From: Komagataeibacter sp. FXV3
GTDB taxonomy: Bacteria; Pseudomonadota; Alphaproteobacteria; Acetobacterales; Acetobacteraceae
Direction of reading: 5' to 3'
DNA: 64,000 bases
Assembly (NCBI RefSeq): GCF_015155755.1
Contig: NZ_VWPI01000167.1
Location: 35,412-99,411, forward strand
In this document: positions 1 through 7,832 of the stretch, piece by piece
Layout of the letters: every line of letters starts with the position of its first letter
Numbering within the stretch: the stretch's first letter is position 1
Translations under genes and position numbers: made by a program
Notes under the pieces: generated by a model
Database searches by the model: none
What the model was told of the DNA's origin: nothing
Seen by the model: only the letters and a program-made list of their open reading frames with translations

Positions 1-755
1 TCCGCCATCACGGCCGTAAAACGGGCGGACCATCGGCGATGGTATTCTGCATCATGCAGCATCGCGAGGGTCGGCCACATCAGCAGATCACCAAAATCCG
101 CCGCGTTCTGCTCGCGCAAGATCGCCTGGTAACGACCATACAGCCCGACCACAAAGCGCCAGCTTTCATGATCCACATGGAGATTCGCCGACTGTCGCCT
201 GCGGATCAGGCTTTCAACATGCGCGAAAGCAGCCACCGGTGTGATCAGATCCTCTTTCAGCCGCGCAATCCGCTCGGCCATTTTTTTAATCTGTCTCGCG
301 TCTCCTGGCGCTCCTTCCTGCGGCACGGGAAGCTTTTCCTTCGGGACAGTCCTGATCAGGCGGCGGACGATGACGAGACTGGCCTCGGCGTCACGAATGT
401 CAAAGCCGCTACGCAATTGCGCCATTTCAGGCTCGGCCCGTAGCTGTCGGGCAGCCAGGGCATGAAAGGTTCCAAGCCATGTCGGTACCGAGTACGGCCC
501 AAGAACGTCTCCGATGCGCTTGCGCATTTCCTGGGCGGCCTTGTTGGTAAAGGTTACACAGAGGATCTGGCCAGGAACCATGCCATGCAGTCCGACGCGG
601 GTTGCGACCCCGGCTGTCAGGGTTTTGGTCTTACCGGTGCCTGCCCCTGCCAGAACCAGAACATATCCCAGCGCCATCGCCGCACGCCGCTGTTCTGGCG
701 TCAGACTGTCAAGGACGGGCGCAAGAGCGCGCGGAACGGGAAGATCACCGGTCAT
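1..755 (-). CDS. UvrD/REP-family DNA helicase, partial (3' end outside window)
   Basis: The frame is open from an ATG at 755 to the left edge, so only the N-terminal part is seen. It encodes a superfamily 1 ATP-dependent 3'-5' DNA helicase. Walker A is AGAGTGKT at about residues 36-43, preceded by a Q-motif-like stretch (LTPEQRRA). Motif Ia, FTNKAAQEM, follows. These are hallmarks of UvrD/PcrA/Rep proteins. The ATG overlaps the stop of the upstream gene (ATGA at 752-755), which implies translational coupling. As the last gene of the minus-strand plasmid backbone it probably serves plasmid DNA replication or repair. Which UvrD subgroup it belongs to cannot be told from the fragment. Confidence 0.9.
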   Translation of the reverse strand, partial: MTGDLPVPRALAPVLDSLTPEQRRAAMALGYVLVLAGAGTGKTKTLTAGVATRVGLHGMVPGQILCVTFTNKAAQEMRKRIGDVLGPYSVPTWLGTFHALAARQLRAEPEMAQLRSGFDIRDAEASLVIVRRLIRTVPKEKLPVPQEGAPGDARQIKKMAERIARLKEDLITPVAAFAHVESLIRRRQSANLHVDHESWRFVVGLYGRYQAILREQNAADFGDLLMWPTLAMLHDAEYHRRWSARFTAVMA

Positions 756-1087
756 AGCTCTTCCAGCCCTTCCGCCACGCAACCCGGGGTGGTGGTGATC
801 TTACCGGTCGAGAGCAGGATCGTCGCCGGACAGGAAAGATCCCAGTTCCCAAGCCCGCGTTCCCAGCGTCCATCGATAACCAGGCCCACAGGACAGCCCG
901 GCCGCTCGTACAGGCGGACTGTACTTTGCGGTATCGGGGGATCATCTTCTGCCCGCGTCAAGCGCCGGCGCAGGTGGCGGTTCCAGATGGTCTGGGCCGG
1001 GCGCGACCGGGCAAACGTCCGTGAAAGGTCCGCCTTCATCGCCAGACGCGCGATCCCCCAATCCGCATAGTCTGAAACAGATCCCAT
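752..1087 (-). CDS. hypothetical protein, 111 aa, coupled to the helicase gene
   Basis: Not recognised. It is a basic protein of 111 residues rich in Arg, with no membrane segment and no obvious motif. The reason to call it real is its fit: it starts 10 bases after the preceding small frame ends, and its stop overlaps the helicase ATG by four bases, as in a tight operon. Codon use is GC-rich like its neighbours. It may be a small accessory protein of the helicase; that is inference only. Confidence 0.6.
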   Translation of the reverse strand: MGSVSDYADWGIARLAMKADLSRTFARSRPAQTIWNRHLRRRLTRAEDDPPIPQSTVRLYERPGCPVGLVIDGRWERGLGNWDLSCPATILLSTGKITTTPGCVAEGLEEL

Positions 1088-1096
1088 GATCCTCTC

Positions 1097-1309
1097 CTAT
1101 GTGAGATGATCCTGCGCGCAGGATCGCTCGGCGCCCACCTCTGTGGCATGCCAGCCGTAAATGACGATCATCCCGTGCTCGTCGGTGAAGGAGGCGATGC
1201 GGCCTGCCAAGTCCCGGCCTCGAGCCATCGAGGCCGCGCGTTGCCCCGCAATCAACGCGCCACGCATTTCCGCATATCCGTCGCCACCCTGGCAGAGCCG
1301 TTCGGGCAT
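1097..1309 (-). CDS. small hypothetical protein, 70 aa
   Basis: A short frame between the Toprim-protein gene and the 111-residue gene. The product is soluble, mixed-charge, with no recognised domain. The open frame extends a little upstream of the ATG without another ATG, and no good ribosome-binding site is seen, so the start is uncertain. It is listed because it fills an operon gap of the right size and ends 10 bases before the next start. Confidence 0.4.
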   Translation of the reverse strand: MPERLCQGGDGYAEMRGALIAGQRAASMARGRDLAGRIASFTDEHGMIVIYGWHATEVGAERSCAQDHLT

Positions 1310-1391
1310 GCGCGCGGGCCTGCAGATATCTGGACAAAGCCTGCACCTCGTGATGCCGTCTGTCCGGTGATCCCAAAGGATTTACGCTGGT

Positions 1392-2594
1392 TCACAAGGA
1401 CATCCCCGGCGATGAACCTAGCCGTGGTCCGGCAGGCTTCCCGACAGGTTCAGACGGAGCAGGCAATGAGGCGTCCGAAACCCGCAGCGGCCGCTGCGTG
1501 CCGTGCGCCTCGGCCTGACCCAGCCATGACGGGGAAACCGTCTCCGGCTGCGTCGTTTTCGACCCCGAACCCAGGACTTCGGACAGGCGGCACAAGGGCG
1601 CAACGGGAACAGAACCTGCCTCCATTCCTTCCCTGCGGGTCCTCAGGACCGCATTCCAATCCTCTCCCGGCCCTTTCGGAGATATCCGTCCTGACCAGAG
1701 ACCGACGTCCCGTGCCATCGCAGCGAATTTCCCGGCATAACGATCCCCCTGCAGGTCGTTATCAACGGCAACAACCAGTCGCGCTTCAGGCTGGGCGGCG
1801 ACCTGCATCATGACCCGTTTCAGGTTCGCTTCGCTCTCTGGGCTCATGCCGCCACCCGTCGAGGTATAGAGCGTTCCTTGCTGGAAGCGATCGAGTGCTG
1901 CAAAGGACAATGCATCAATGGCCGCCTCGGTGACGACAAGGCGCGTCACGGGCGCTTCTCCCCCGTCGGCCCGGAAACCGAAGAGACGCTTGCCAATGCC
2001 GCCCGTCGAAAACCCCTTGTAATCCGGCCCCCGCATTTCCATGCCGGTGAACTGCCCGTCCGCATCCCGATGGCCAAACCAAGCGGTTCCGTGCGGGCCT
2101 TCCTTCAGCGCCCCCTGCTGTCCGGCAATCGCGACAATATGGTCGGGCAACCCACGGATCTCCGTCAGATAGCGCCATGCAGCCGTCCCCTGCCCGGGTG
2201 CGGTGCGACGGTTCCACAGTTCAGCGGGATCGCGGCGCGGTCTGTCACCGGCTCCCTTCGTACGCTCGACAACTTCGAGCGTCGGGCTCCTGCCGATCAG
2301 GCCGCGAAGTTCCTGCCTGACATGACCGAGGTTCTTCGAGGGATCGAGATACTGGACAAGCTTGAAGACATCACCTTTGCCGTCGCCCTTGGGGTCCCAC
2401 CAGCCCTTGCCATCGTGATTGACGATAATGGCCTCGCTGTCACGGCGAAATTTCAGGTTACGGGCGGAACGCTGCGCGGTGGCCTGCCGATCCAGCCGGA
2501 ACCCGGCTTTCTCCAGCACAACGGCGCAGTCTACAGCATTACGAAGCTCATCAAGTTCTTTTTGCTGTGCTTCTGGGGAAGACGTGTAAGCCAT
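1392..2594 (-). CDS. DUF3991/Toprim domain protein (plasmid primase-like)
   Basis: A 400-residue protein of the plasmid-borne DUF3991 plus Toprim family. The N-terminal third carries the DUF3991-like region (GWWDPKGDGKGDVFKLVQ). The Toprim fold is seen in the second half: LVVTEAAIDALSF with the catalytic Glu, then VVAVDNDLQGDRYAGK with the DxD metal-binding pair. Toprim proteins of this type resemble DnaG/TraC-like primases and probably act in plasmid or conjugative DNA metabolism. A GTG nine bases upstream would add three residues, but the ATG at 2594 has AGGAGTG six bases ahead and is preferred. The C-terminal tail after the Toprim domain is Pro/Ser-rich and looks disordered. Confidence 0.85.
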   Translation of the reverse strand: MAYTSSPEAQQKELDELRNAVDCAVVLEKAGFRLDRQATAQRSARNLKFRRDSEAIIVNHDGKGWWDPKGDGKGDVFKLVQYLDPSKNLGHVRQELRGLIGRSPTLEVVERTKGAGDRPRRDPAELWNRRTAPGQGTAAWRYLTEIRGLPDHIVAIAGQQGALKEGPHGTAWFGHRDADGQFTGMEMRGPDYKGFSTGGIGKRLFGFRADGGEAPVTRLVVTEAAIDALSFAALDRFQQGTLYTSTGGGMSPESEANLKRVMMQVAAQPEARLVVAVDNDLQGDRYAGKFAAMARDVGLWSGRISPKGPGEDWNAVLRTRREGMEAGSVPVAPLCRLSEVLGSGSKTTQPETVSPSWLGQAEAHGTQRPLRVSDASLPAPSEPVGKPAGPRLGSSPGMSL

Positions 2595-3173
2595 GAAAGA
2601 CACTCCTTCACGAACAGCATGGGTTATGTTTCAGACCGCTCCGGTATTTACGGTGAGTATTTGAGATGATCGTGCGGAAAAACACTACGACCTCTGTATG
2701 GTTCGTCGAGATATTGCGTCCTGATGATCCGCGTTGAGGGTTTTATTCTGCGTGAACTGCAAAAGAATACAGGACGCACGAATGGCCGCAGTCTACGCGC
2801 AGCAGCAAACGGCATGTGCCCGCGCCACTGCGCACGCATTACCGGGACCATGGATGAGCGGGCACTCACGACGCCAGATACTCCCTGTGGAGGATCCCGT
2901 CTGCGCCCACATCATGCGACCGACGAAAAAATAAGGTTCACGAACCCGCTTAAAGGTTGATGGAGAAACAGGAGAGACACAGTTCATCCCCGATGTGGAC
3001 GGACGACCGGCGTTCCAATATCGGCCGACAGACTTTCCCGATCGCCCACGCCATCAGGTCGGACAGGCCTCACAAGTATTCATGACGGGAACTGGCGCAG
3101 CAGAAACCGCACTTTCTTTTCCCTGAACAGGCACAATGCTCCGGGTCATTGACGACCCGGAACATCGCGCGGC
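2595..3173. other. intergenic stretch without a convincing gene
   Basis: About 580 bases between the Toprim-protein gene and the end of ssb. Small frames exist but none looks like a protein. The visible structure is a perfect 9-base inverted repeat, TGCGTCCTG at 2715-2723 and its complement at 2770-2778, around an AT-richer loop, plus the hairpin just past ssb listed separately. The promoter of the Toprim-helicase operon probably lies here. Confidence 0.5.
3141..3160 (-). terminator. hairpin downstream of ssb
   Basis: A perfect 7-bp stem (CCGGGTC / GACCCGG) with a 6-base loop lies 14 bases past the ssb stop. There is no T-run after it on the minus strand, so it is either a Rho-assisted terminator or a 3'-end stabilising hairpin. 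Confidence 0.45.
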
Positions 3174-3644
3174 TTAAAACGGGATTTCGTCATCCACTTC
3201 CTGCGCGTTGGAAGTTGCGGCAGGAACGGGGCGCTGTGCAGCGCTCCGCGAGGGACGCTCTTCATCAAAACGTCCATCGCCCGTGCTTCGACCATTGGCC
3301 AGCACCTTCAGGTTTCCATCAAACCGATCAATGATGATCTCGGTCACATAACGGTCCTGTCCCTGCTGATCGGTCCATTTGCGTGTCTCGAGATGGCCTT
3401 CGACATAGACCAGCGTTCCCTTCTGGCACCGACGTTCGATCACGGCTGAAAGGTGATCGTTGAAAGAGACGACACGGTGCCACTGGGTTTTTTCCCGGCG
3501 CTCACCGCTGGCGCGATCGGTCCAGGTTTCACTTGTCGCCACGCCGAAGGATGCGATTTTGCCCTCCCCTTCCCTACGTGCGGCAAGATCCGGATCCCGG
3601 CCCAGGTGACCGATGATGATGGCGCGATTGACTGACTGGCTCAT
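3174..3644 (-). CDS. ssb: single-stranded DNA-binding protein
   Basis: A 156-residue SSB. The N-terminal OB fold is clear (SVNRAIIIGHLGRDPDL, then KTQWHRVVSFNDHL and KGTLVYVEGHLETRKWTDQQG). The tail ends in the acidic tip DDEIPF, which recruits replication and repair partners. It coats single-stranded DNA as a tetramer during plasmid replication, repair or transfer. The linker is short and polar. A second SSB carried on plasmids is common with conjugation and anti-SOS modules. It is preceded by a very large palindrome (3679-3875), which probably lies in its leader. Confidence 0.97.
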   Translation of the reverse strand: MSQSVNRAIIIGHLGRDPDLAARREGEGKIASFGVATSETWTDRASGERREKTQWHRVVSFNDHLSAVIERRCQKGTLVYVEGHLETRKWTDQQGQDRYVTEIIIDRFDGNLKVLANGRSTGDGRFDEERPSRSAAQRPVPAATSNAQEVDDEIPF

Positions 3645-3678
3645 GGTCTTGTTCCTTTTTTCCTTCCTGGTCGTCTCC

Positions 3679-3875
3679 GGCCCCTGCCGGATCTCTGACC
3701 TGGTGCGGTCGCGCGGAAGCGGACCACAGGCGGCGGGCGCAACCCCTCGGGGCGGCAGTGGTGCGGAAGCCGCGCATGCGGCTTCACGGTGCCGTCCCGA
3801 CCGCAGGCCTGGGGGTTGCGCCCGACGACGACCGCTTCAGACCGCAGAAACCAGGTCGGAGACCCGGCAGGGGCC
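3679..3875. repeat. 197-bp nested palindrome in the ssb upstream region
   Basis: A single long folded element. Outer arms 3679-3703 and 3851-3875 match in 23 of 25 positions. Inside, 3705-3710 pairs with 3840-3845, 3716-3722 with 3832-3838, and 3735-3746 with 3812-3823 (12 bp perfect). The apex is a perfect 8-bp hairpin, 3766-3773 with 3778-3785. It lies 35 bases upstream of the ssb ATG and about 130 bases before the plus-strand gene at 4008, next to an AT-rich tract (3890-3970). It could be a structured 5' leader, a single-strand replication initiation site, or a transfer-related site. Confidence 0.8.
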
Positions 3876-4007
3876 GAGGTCATGCTTTTGGATTTTGAAT
3901 TTTTATTCTGTTTTATTTTTCTATTTCGCTCATAATCGTGTCATTTATTCTTGTACAATTATGATAGTCGTCCTAGAATTTCCCTGTCTCTACATTGGGA
4001 GTTCATC

Positions 4008-4520
4008 ATGGCCGTGATTACTGCGTCGGAAGGACGCATCACCCTGAAGGCCGACTTTCATCCCGAACTGGCAATCCAGGCCCGGCGTTACAGGGGACGT
4101 TTTCTCGGCAAGGAAATCGGCTGGTCCTTCCTCCCCGAACATGAGCCGGCGATCCGCCAGCTCTGCCAGACCCTGTATGGTGTGGATGGCACGCCATCTG
4201 CATGGAATGACTGCTGCACCGTGCAGGTCGAAGTCGACGAGCAGGATGTCCGGGCACCGCTGTGGCGCCAGTTCAACGCCGATATTTACCTCGGTGGCCG
4301 TCACGTTGTCGGCGTTTTTGGTCCACGGCAGGCAGTTCGCACCGGCAGGGGCATAAAATTCCTGCGCGGCCAGCCGCATTGCGCCACCCGGATCGGCGCC
4401 TACCACATGGAGGTACCCACCGGCAGCGTTCTGGAAATCCGGAAATATCCGCGTGCCGCACTGGCGTTCCTGGGCAGGTGCCTCGACGGGCATGGCTCCT
4501 GGCGCATGGCCCAGGGCTAG
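4008..4520 (+). CDS. hypothetical plasmid protein, 170 aa
   Basis: Not recognised. A soluble protein, one of the few plus-strand genes in the backbone. The in-frame ATG at 3951 is less likely than the ATG at 4008, which has GGGAG upstream and starts a better-looking protein (MAVITASEGRITLKADFH). A Trp/Cys-containing middle (SAWNDCCTVQVEVDEQ) and a beta-rich composition are visible. Its promoter is probably the AT-rich tract at 3890-3970, which it would share divergently with ssb. Its stop codon shares the palindrome CTAG with the stop of the convergent gene. Confidence 0.6.
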   Translation: MAVITASEGRITLKADFHPELAIQARRYRGRFLGKEIGWSFLPEHEPAIRQLCQTLYGVDGTPSAWNDCCTVQVEVDEQDVRAPLWRQFNADIYLGGRHVVGVFGPRQAVRTGRGIKFLRGQPHCATRIGAYHMEVPTGSVLEIRKYPRAALAFLGRCLDGHGSWRMAQG

Positions 4521-5041
4521 AGCAGCCCGAGTTGCACGGTGGGCACGGGTGCATCCGCTGCCGTCGCTGTTCCGCCATGCTTTGCCTGCAGACGGGCCAG
4601 CTCCGCTTTCTCGCGCGCAACCTGTTCCTCGCGGGCACGGGTCGTCCATGCCTCGACCAGCAGGTTTTCCCGAACGCGCAGCCTGATTTCCTTCTCTACA
4701 TCCGACCAGACAAAAGTCGGGTCGCCCCAGCAGGGATATCGCGCAACCTGATCGAGGAAATCGCGCCGTGTGGCTGCATTGTCGAACCATGTCTGCGCGA
4801 AGCCGGTCCGATTATAATGCGCGATAAATCCGAACATATTGCTCAGCCGGTTATACAGGGCCGGTGTAAATTTTTCTGCAGGCATTCCGAGTGCAATGAA
4901 CCGCAGGATCGCATTACCAAGCTTTGCCTTTTGCTGGGCCGTCGCCCATTGGGTGGGTTTCAGGACAGCCGGGTCGAAAGGCGGGACCCGAAGCCGCTCA
5001 CACAGGATCGGCCCCGCCGTCATGACACCTGGCTCCGGCAT
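4517..5041 (-). CDS. hypothetical protein, 174 aa
   Basis: Not recognised. The protein is mostly helical, with a charged C-terminal coiled-coil-like stretch (REEQVAREKAELARLQAKH). It has a Trp-rich centre (TWFDNAATRRDF, CWGDPTFVWSDVEKEI). It overlaps the end of the preceding minus-strand gene by 22 bases, which suggests translational coupling. It meets the convergent gene tail to tail in a shared CTAG, with TAG stops on both strands. Its place among plasmid maintenance genes suggests a plasmid-specific role. Confidence 0.65.
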   Translation of the reverse strand: MPEPGVMTAGPILCERLRVPPFDPAVLKPTQWATAQQKAKLGNAILRFIALGMPAEKFTPALYNRLSNMFGFIAHYNRTGFAQTWFDNAATRRDFLDQVARYPCWGDPTFVWSDVEKEIRLRVRENLLVEAWTTRAREEQVAREKAELARLQAKHGGTATAADAPVPTVQLGLL

Positions 5042-5409
5042 CGATAGCCGTTATGAAAGCGGCTCACATCCGGCAGATCAGGATAATGCCCCTCGCCCAG
5101 GCCCTCTTCACTCATCCTTTCCAGATAACGCACCGCCACGGTCACACGTCGGGCACTGGCGAGGCTGCGCAATACGACCAGATCCGAGCGGCCTCGCATA
5201 TAACGATCTTCCCGGAGACCGGTGACGGGGTTAAGCGCAGCCGCCCCCATCGTGGCGTTCAGAAAGCATTCCACGATCCACGGCCGGGTCCGATAGGGAC
5301 GTCCCGAAACAGGAGCCGGAAGACGGAAGATGGTTCCTCTGGCAATGGTCCCGACCCGGAGCGGGTTATTACCGCCCTGGAATGGAGACGTATAATACTG
5401 GCGGATCAT
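5020..5409 (-). CDS. hypothetical protein, 129 aa
   Basis: Not recognised. A basic, soluble protein that begins MIRQYYTSPFQGGNNPLRVG. It overlaps the gene before it by four bases (stop at 5406) and the one after it by 22 bases, so three genes (5804 down to 4517) form one tightly packed minus-strand unit. No signal peptide or membrane segment is seen. The tight overlaps are the main support for its being real. Confidence 0.6.
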   Translation of the reverse strand: MIRQYYTSPFQGGNNPLRVGTIARGTIFRLPAPVSGRPYRTRPWIVECFLNATMGAAALNPVTGLREDRYMRGRSDLVVLRSLASARRVTVAVRYLERMSEEGLGEGHYPDLPDVSRFHNGYRCRSQVS

Positions 5410-5804
5410 GCCACGTCTCCTTTGCAGGACGCCATGTTTCCGGCATCGGTTGCGGATCGTCCATGCAGGATCCGTGCGCCATCAGCGTCGTTATCGACCA
5501 TGAGAACCCATCTGTCGGTCCCCAGGGCGCCAGTGCGGTAAGCCGCATCAAAGCCACGTGGCTTACGATCGCCCCGACGGATATGCACACTGATGGAAAA
5601 CGGGCGCCCGGGATGCGCGCTGGCGATCCTCTCACCGTAAAGCGTTACGGCAGTCGAGATTTCCGCGAGCGTCCGTGCTTCTGTCATCCCCCGTGCACCA
5701 AGGTGTTCCATCGGCAGCGCATGAAGGATGGCGCAGCCGTCGGAACGGATGCGCACGGCGGGAGTGGCAATCAGGGCAAAGACTGGCATGATGAACTCCA
5801 TCAC
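5406..5804 (-). CDS. hypothetical protein, 132 aa
   Basis: Not recognised. A mixed-charge protein without membrane segments. An internal ATG gives MPVFALIATPAVRIRSDG as an alternative start five residues in. It contains a stretch (FSISVHIRRGDRKPRGFDAAYR) followed by WVLMVDNDADGARILHG, whose DND step resembles the Asp-rich part of Toprim-like or nucleotide-binding folds; this is too little to name a function. It follows ardC by 42 bases and overlaps the next gene by four, so it is likely co-transcribed with both. Confidence 0.6.
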   Translation of the reverse strand: MMEFIMPVFALIATPAVRIRSDGCAILHALPMEHLGARGMTEARTLAEISTAVTLYGERIASAHPGRPFSISVHIRRGDRKPRGFDAAYRTGALGTDRWVLMVDNDADGARILHGRSATDAGNMASCKGDVA

Positions 5805-5809
5805 TCAGC

Positions 5810-5825
5810 GCGCCCTTGCGGGCGC
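5810..5825 (-). repeat. perfect hairpin between ardC and the next gene
   Basis: A perfect 6-bp stem GCGCCC / GGGCGC with a 4-base loop, between the ardC stop and the next start. No T-run follows on the minus strand, so it more likely stabilises or processes the mRNA than terminates it. Confidence 0.4.
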
Positions 5826-5846
5826 ATATATTTTCAGGGTTGGGTT

Positions 5847-6746
5847 TCAGGCGGCAGACGCCACGTCCTCGACGGATGGCTGACGTGTCGATGAGCTGAA
5901 AATGTATTGGGCCGCGGCTGAAGCAGCACTCGCTGCGGTGAAAATGGCGCGCTTGTCAGCCTTCAGCAGAGCCAGCCAGTTCCCGATGTAATCAGCATGG
6001 CGGACCGTCGGCTCGATCTGCAGTTCCGCGCATACGAAAGCTGATGTCATCTCTGCGACCAGTTCCTCGGCTGCGTAGGCATGGTCCCCAAACCGCCTGC
6101 CGAAGGTGCGCGACAGCCGGCTTTCGGCCCCGGTCCAATGCCCGATCTCGTGAAAGACGGTTCGGTACCAGTCGAGCTGGTTGAAATAGGACTGCTGGGG
6201 CGGAACCCGGATGAAGTCCGCATCCGGGGCATAAAATGCCTTGTCACCACCGATGCGAATGTCCGCCCCGGTTTCGCGCATCAGCGCTTCCGCGTGCGGC
6301 ACGATTTCGCGTTCCGGCAACGGCGCGGTCGGCGCGACCATGCTCTCCGGCAGGTTCTCGCACTGGTCAACATTGAACACCGTAAACCGCTTTAGAAACG
6401 GGATCTGGCGTGGCTCGTCGGAACCTGCTTCCGATTTTGGCGTGAAACGGTCAGCATAAAATACCGTCGTCCCTTTCTCGCCTTTCCTGACATTGCCGCC
6501 CTGCGCATGCGCCTGGCGGAACGTCAGCCATTTCTGGGTAGAAAACCCCTGCATCTCTACCGAACCCCACAACATCAGGATGTTGATCCCGGAATAGGCC
6601 CGATCGGTCGCGGCATTACGCGGCAGGGCAATGCCGCATTTCGCGCGGTTCCATGGGCAGACCCATGGCACGGTTCCCGCTTCAAGTTCGCGGATGATGC
6701 GGTCAGTGACGGACTGGTGGATGTCGGTACGTTCGGTCCTGGCCAT
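5847..6746 (-). CDS. ardC: ArdC-like antirestriction protein / zincin-like metallopeptidase
   Basis: A 299-residue ArdC family protein. The N-terminal domain is the single-stranded-DNA-binding DUF1738 type (IHQSVTDRIIRELEAGTVPW, then NAATDRAYSGINILML). The C-terminal domain is a zincin-like peptidase with the zinc-binding helix FHEIGHWTGAESRL. The family protects incoming plasmid DNA from type I restriction and is thought to bind single-stranded DNA during transfer. A strong hairpin (6770-6789) and a GGAG sequence precede the start. Together with the DarB-like giant it makes this backbone look well armed against host restriction. Confidence 0.93.
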   Translation of the reverse strand: MARTERTDIHQSVTDRIIRELEAGTVPWVCPWNRAKCGIALPRNAATDRAYSGINILMLWGSVEMQGFSTQKWLTFRQAHAQGGNVRKGEKGTTVFYADRFTPKSEAGSDEPRQIPFLKRFTVFNVDQCENLPESMVAPTAPLPEREIVPHAEALMRETGADIRIGGDKAFYAPDADFIRVPPQQSYFNQLDWYRTVFHEIGHWTGAESRLSRTFGRRFGDHAYAAEELVAEMTSAFVCAELQIEPTVRHADYIGNWLALLKADKRAIFTAASAASAAAQYIFSSSTRQPSVEDVASAA

Positions 6747-6769
6747 GATCAGTCTCCAGAAAATACAGA

Positions 6770-6789
6770 CGCCGCCCCGAAGGGCGGCG
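6770..6789 (-). promoter_or_regulatory. UUCG-loop hairpin ahead of ardC
   Basis: A perfect 8-bp stem, CGCCGCCC / GGGCGGCG, with loop CGAA (UUCG on the minus strand, closed by C-G: the very stable tetraloop). It sits between the 51-residue gene and ardC and is followed on the minus strand by a T-rich stretch (TCTGTATTTTCT). It could be a weak terminator or a leader hairpin. Confidence 0.55.
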
Positions 6790-6818
6790 CGGATGGGCAG
6801 CGGATGGCGAGGGTGGTG

Positions 6819-6974
6819 TCACCTGAGATCGATGATGCCCGTGCACGGATTGAGGAAGACGTCGGGCAGCAGGAGGAAAGTGACCATGGAGGCCGTCCAG
6901 AGGAGCACGATGGCGACGAATTTGGCGATTTCGACGGCAGGGCGGGACGGCGGCGCGATGCGGTTCTGTGCCAT
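6819..6974 (-). CDS. small membrane protein, 51 aa
   Basis: A short gene whose product has one strong membrane segment (about residues 15-38, IAKFVAIVLLWTASMVTFLLL) after a basic, Pro-containing N-terminus. The chosen ATG at 6974 has AAAGGATCTGGAA ahead of it, a good ribosome-binding site; a longer frame upstream reads through the structured repeat and is rejected. Similar single-span small proteins are common beside ardC-type genes on plasmids, but no function is known to me. It lies directly downstream of structured element A. Confidence 0.6.
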   Translation of the reverse strand: MAQNRIAPPSRPAVEIAKFVAIVLLWTASMVTFLLLPDVFLNPCTGIIDLR

Positions 6975-7032
6975 TTCCAGATCCTTTTTTCGGGGGTTTC
7001 GACCCCTTCCGGCGACCGCAGGCCAGACTGGC

Positions 7033-7127
7033 GGGCAAGGGCGCCGCACAGCGGCGGCACCGGAGCCGCGCACAGATGGCGCAGCCATCGCGCACGGCGA
7101 GGAGTCACCCCTTGCGCGGCAGGCTGG
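7033..7127. repeat. structured intergenic element, copy A
   Basis: First of three related elements (A here, B at 12281, C at 17650). A long-range stem pairs GCAAGGG (7035-7041) with CCCTTGC (near 7109-7115). Inside is a hairpin at about 7074-7090, GATGGC-GCA-GCCATC, whose sequence differs from copies B and C while still pairing. It lies between an AT-rich tract and the start of the 51-residue gene, which suits a 5' leader RNA. Confidence 0.75.
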
Positions 7128-7144
7128 ACTGTGGTGCCTGCCTC

Positions 7145-7200
7145 CTTCCTTTACTGCTTCATTTATTTATATATTTTATTTTTATTATATTTTTATTCAG
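7145..7200 (-). promoter_or_regulatory. AT-rich tract upstream of structured element A
   Basis: About 55 bases made almost wholly of A and T, in otherwise GC-rich DNA, just upstream (minus sense) of element A. A comparable tract lies beyond the ssb palindrome at 3890-3970. It is a likely promoter or UP-element region for the downstream minus-strand genes; no clear -35/-10 pair is claimed. Confidence 0.45.
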
Positions 7201-7238
7201 ATTTGGCTCTTTCCAGAGCCGCCGTATGCTTGTTCGCG

Positions 7239-7709
7239 TCAGGGTGTTTTCGGGGATGCCAGATAGGGGCAACTGATCTGCGCAGGCGTGACATCAATCC
7301 ACAAACGACTGCCCGCAGTCGCCTCCAGTGCCTTGCGGATGGTGTTGGCAGAAAGAAATTCCGCGCCATCGTCACCGCCAAACGATGCGCGTTTGACATC
7401 GTACCAGTCGTCAGGACATGTGCGCGGATCAGCTTCGACGGCATAGGCGACAAGGTTCCCCTGACCCTCAGCGTCACTGAAGTCCGGATAACCATTCGAC
7501 ATCAGGTACACCCCATGATCGCCGACCAGCATGAGTCCTGCCGGTATTCTGGTACGGTCGACATCCGCACCGATCGGATGGCGCGACGACACGCCAGCCT
7601 TGAGAAAGGCCGGGTCAACAAGCTGATCATAGGTAGGGGAATGTTCGCTCGCGGCTTGCGCATGAGCGAGAAGACGCGCCACGAGGGCACGATCGAAATG
7701 CAGTTTCAT
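7239..7709 (-). CDS. DUF3085 family protein
   Basis: A 156-residue protein that I recognise as DUF3085-like from the stretch IPAGLMLVGDHGVYLMSNG and its overall layout. The function is unknown; the family travels with alphaproteobacterial plasmid maintenance blocks beside ArdC and ParB-like genes. The ATG at 7709 has AAGGA nine bases upstream and starts MKLHFDRALVARLLAHA; a longer frame to 7826 runs through a terminator and is rejected. No membrane segment is seen. A terminator separates it from the upstream gene, so it has its own promoter. Confidence 0.75.
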   Translation of the reverse strand: MKLHFDRALVARLLAHAQAASEHSPTYDQLVDPAFLKAGVSSRHPIGADVDRTRIPAGLMLVGDHGVYLMSNGYPDFSDAEGQGNLVAYAVEADPRTCPDDWYDVKRASFGGDDGAEFLSANTIRKALEATAGSRLWIDVTPAQISCPYLASPKTP

Positions 7710-7746
7710 TGCAGTATTCCTTTGTGTAATCCCCTTGCGAGGACAC

Positions 7747-7776
7747 AAAAAAAAGCGGGACACCGAAGTATCCCGC
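7747..7776 (-). terminator. Rho-independent terminator after the DUF5983-like gene
   Basis: On the minus strand a 9-bp stem (GCGGGATAC / GTGTCCCGC with one wobble pair) closed by a UUCG loop is followed at once by eight T residues. It lies 56 bases past the stop of the DUF5983-like gene. This is a textbook intrinsic terminator. Confidence 0.9.
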
Positions 7777-7832
7777 CTTAAGAAATAAGAACCGGCGCCT
7801 CTGGGCCGAGAGAAGCCCGATGCCATTGCCGG

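Noticed and set aside
1878..2669. Plus-strand frame of 263 codons
   Set aside because: Antisense to the Toprim-domain gene; no protein-like features.
6507..7781. Plus-strand frame of 424 codons
   Set aside because: Runs antisense through ardC, the 51-residue gene, element A and the DUF3085-like gene; low-complexity Arg-rich product without a domain.
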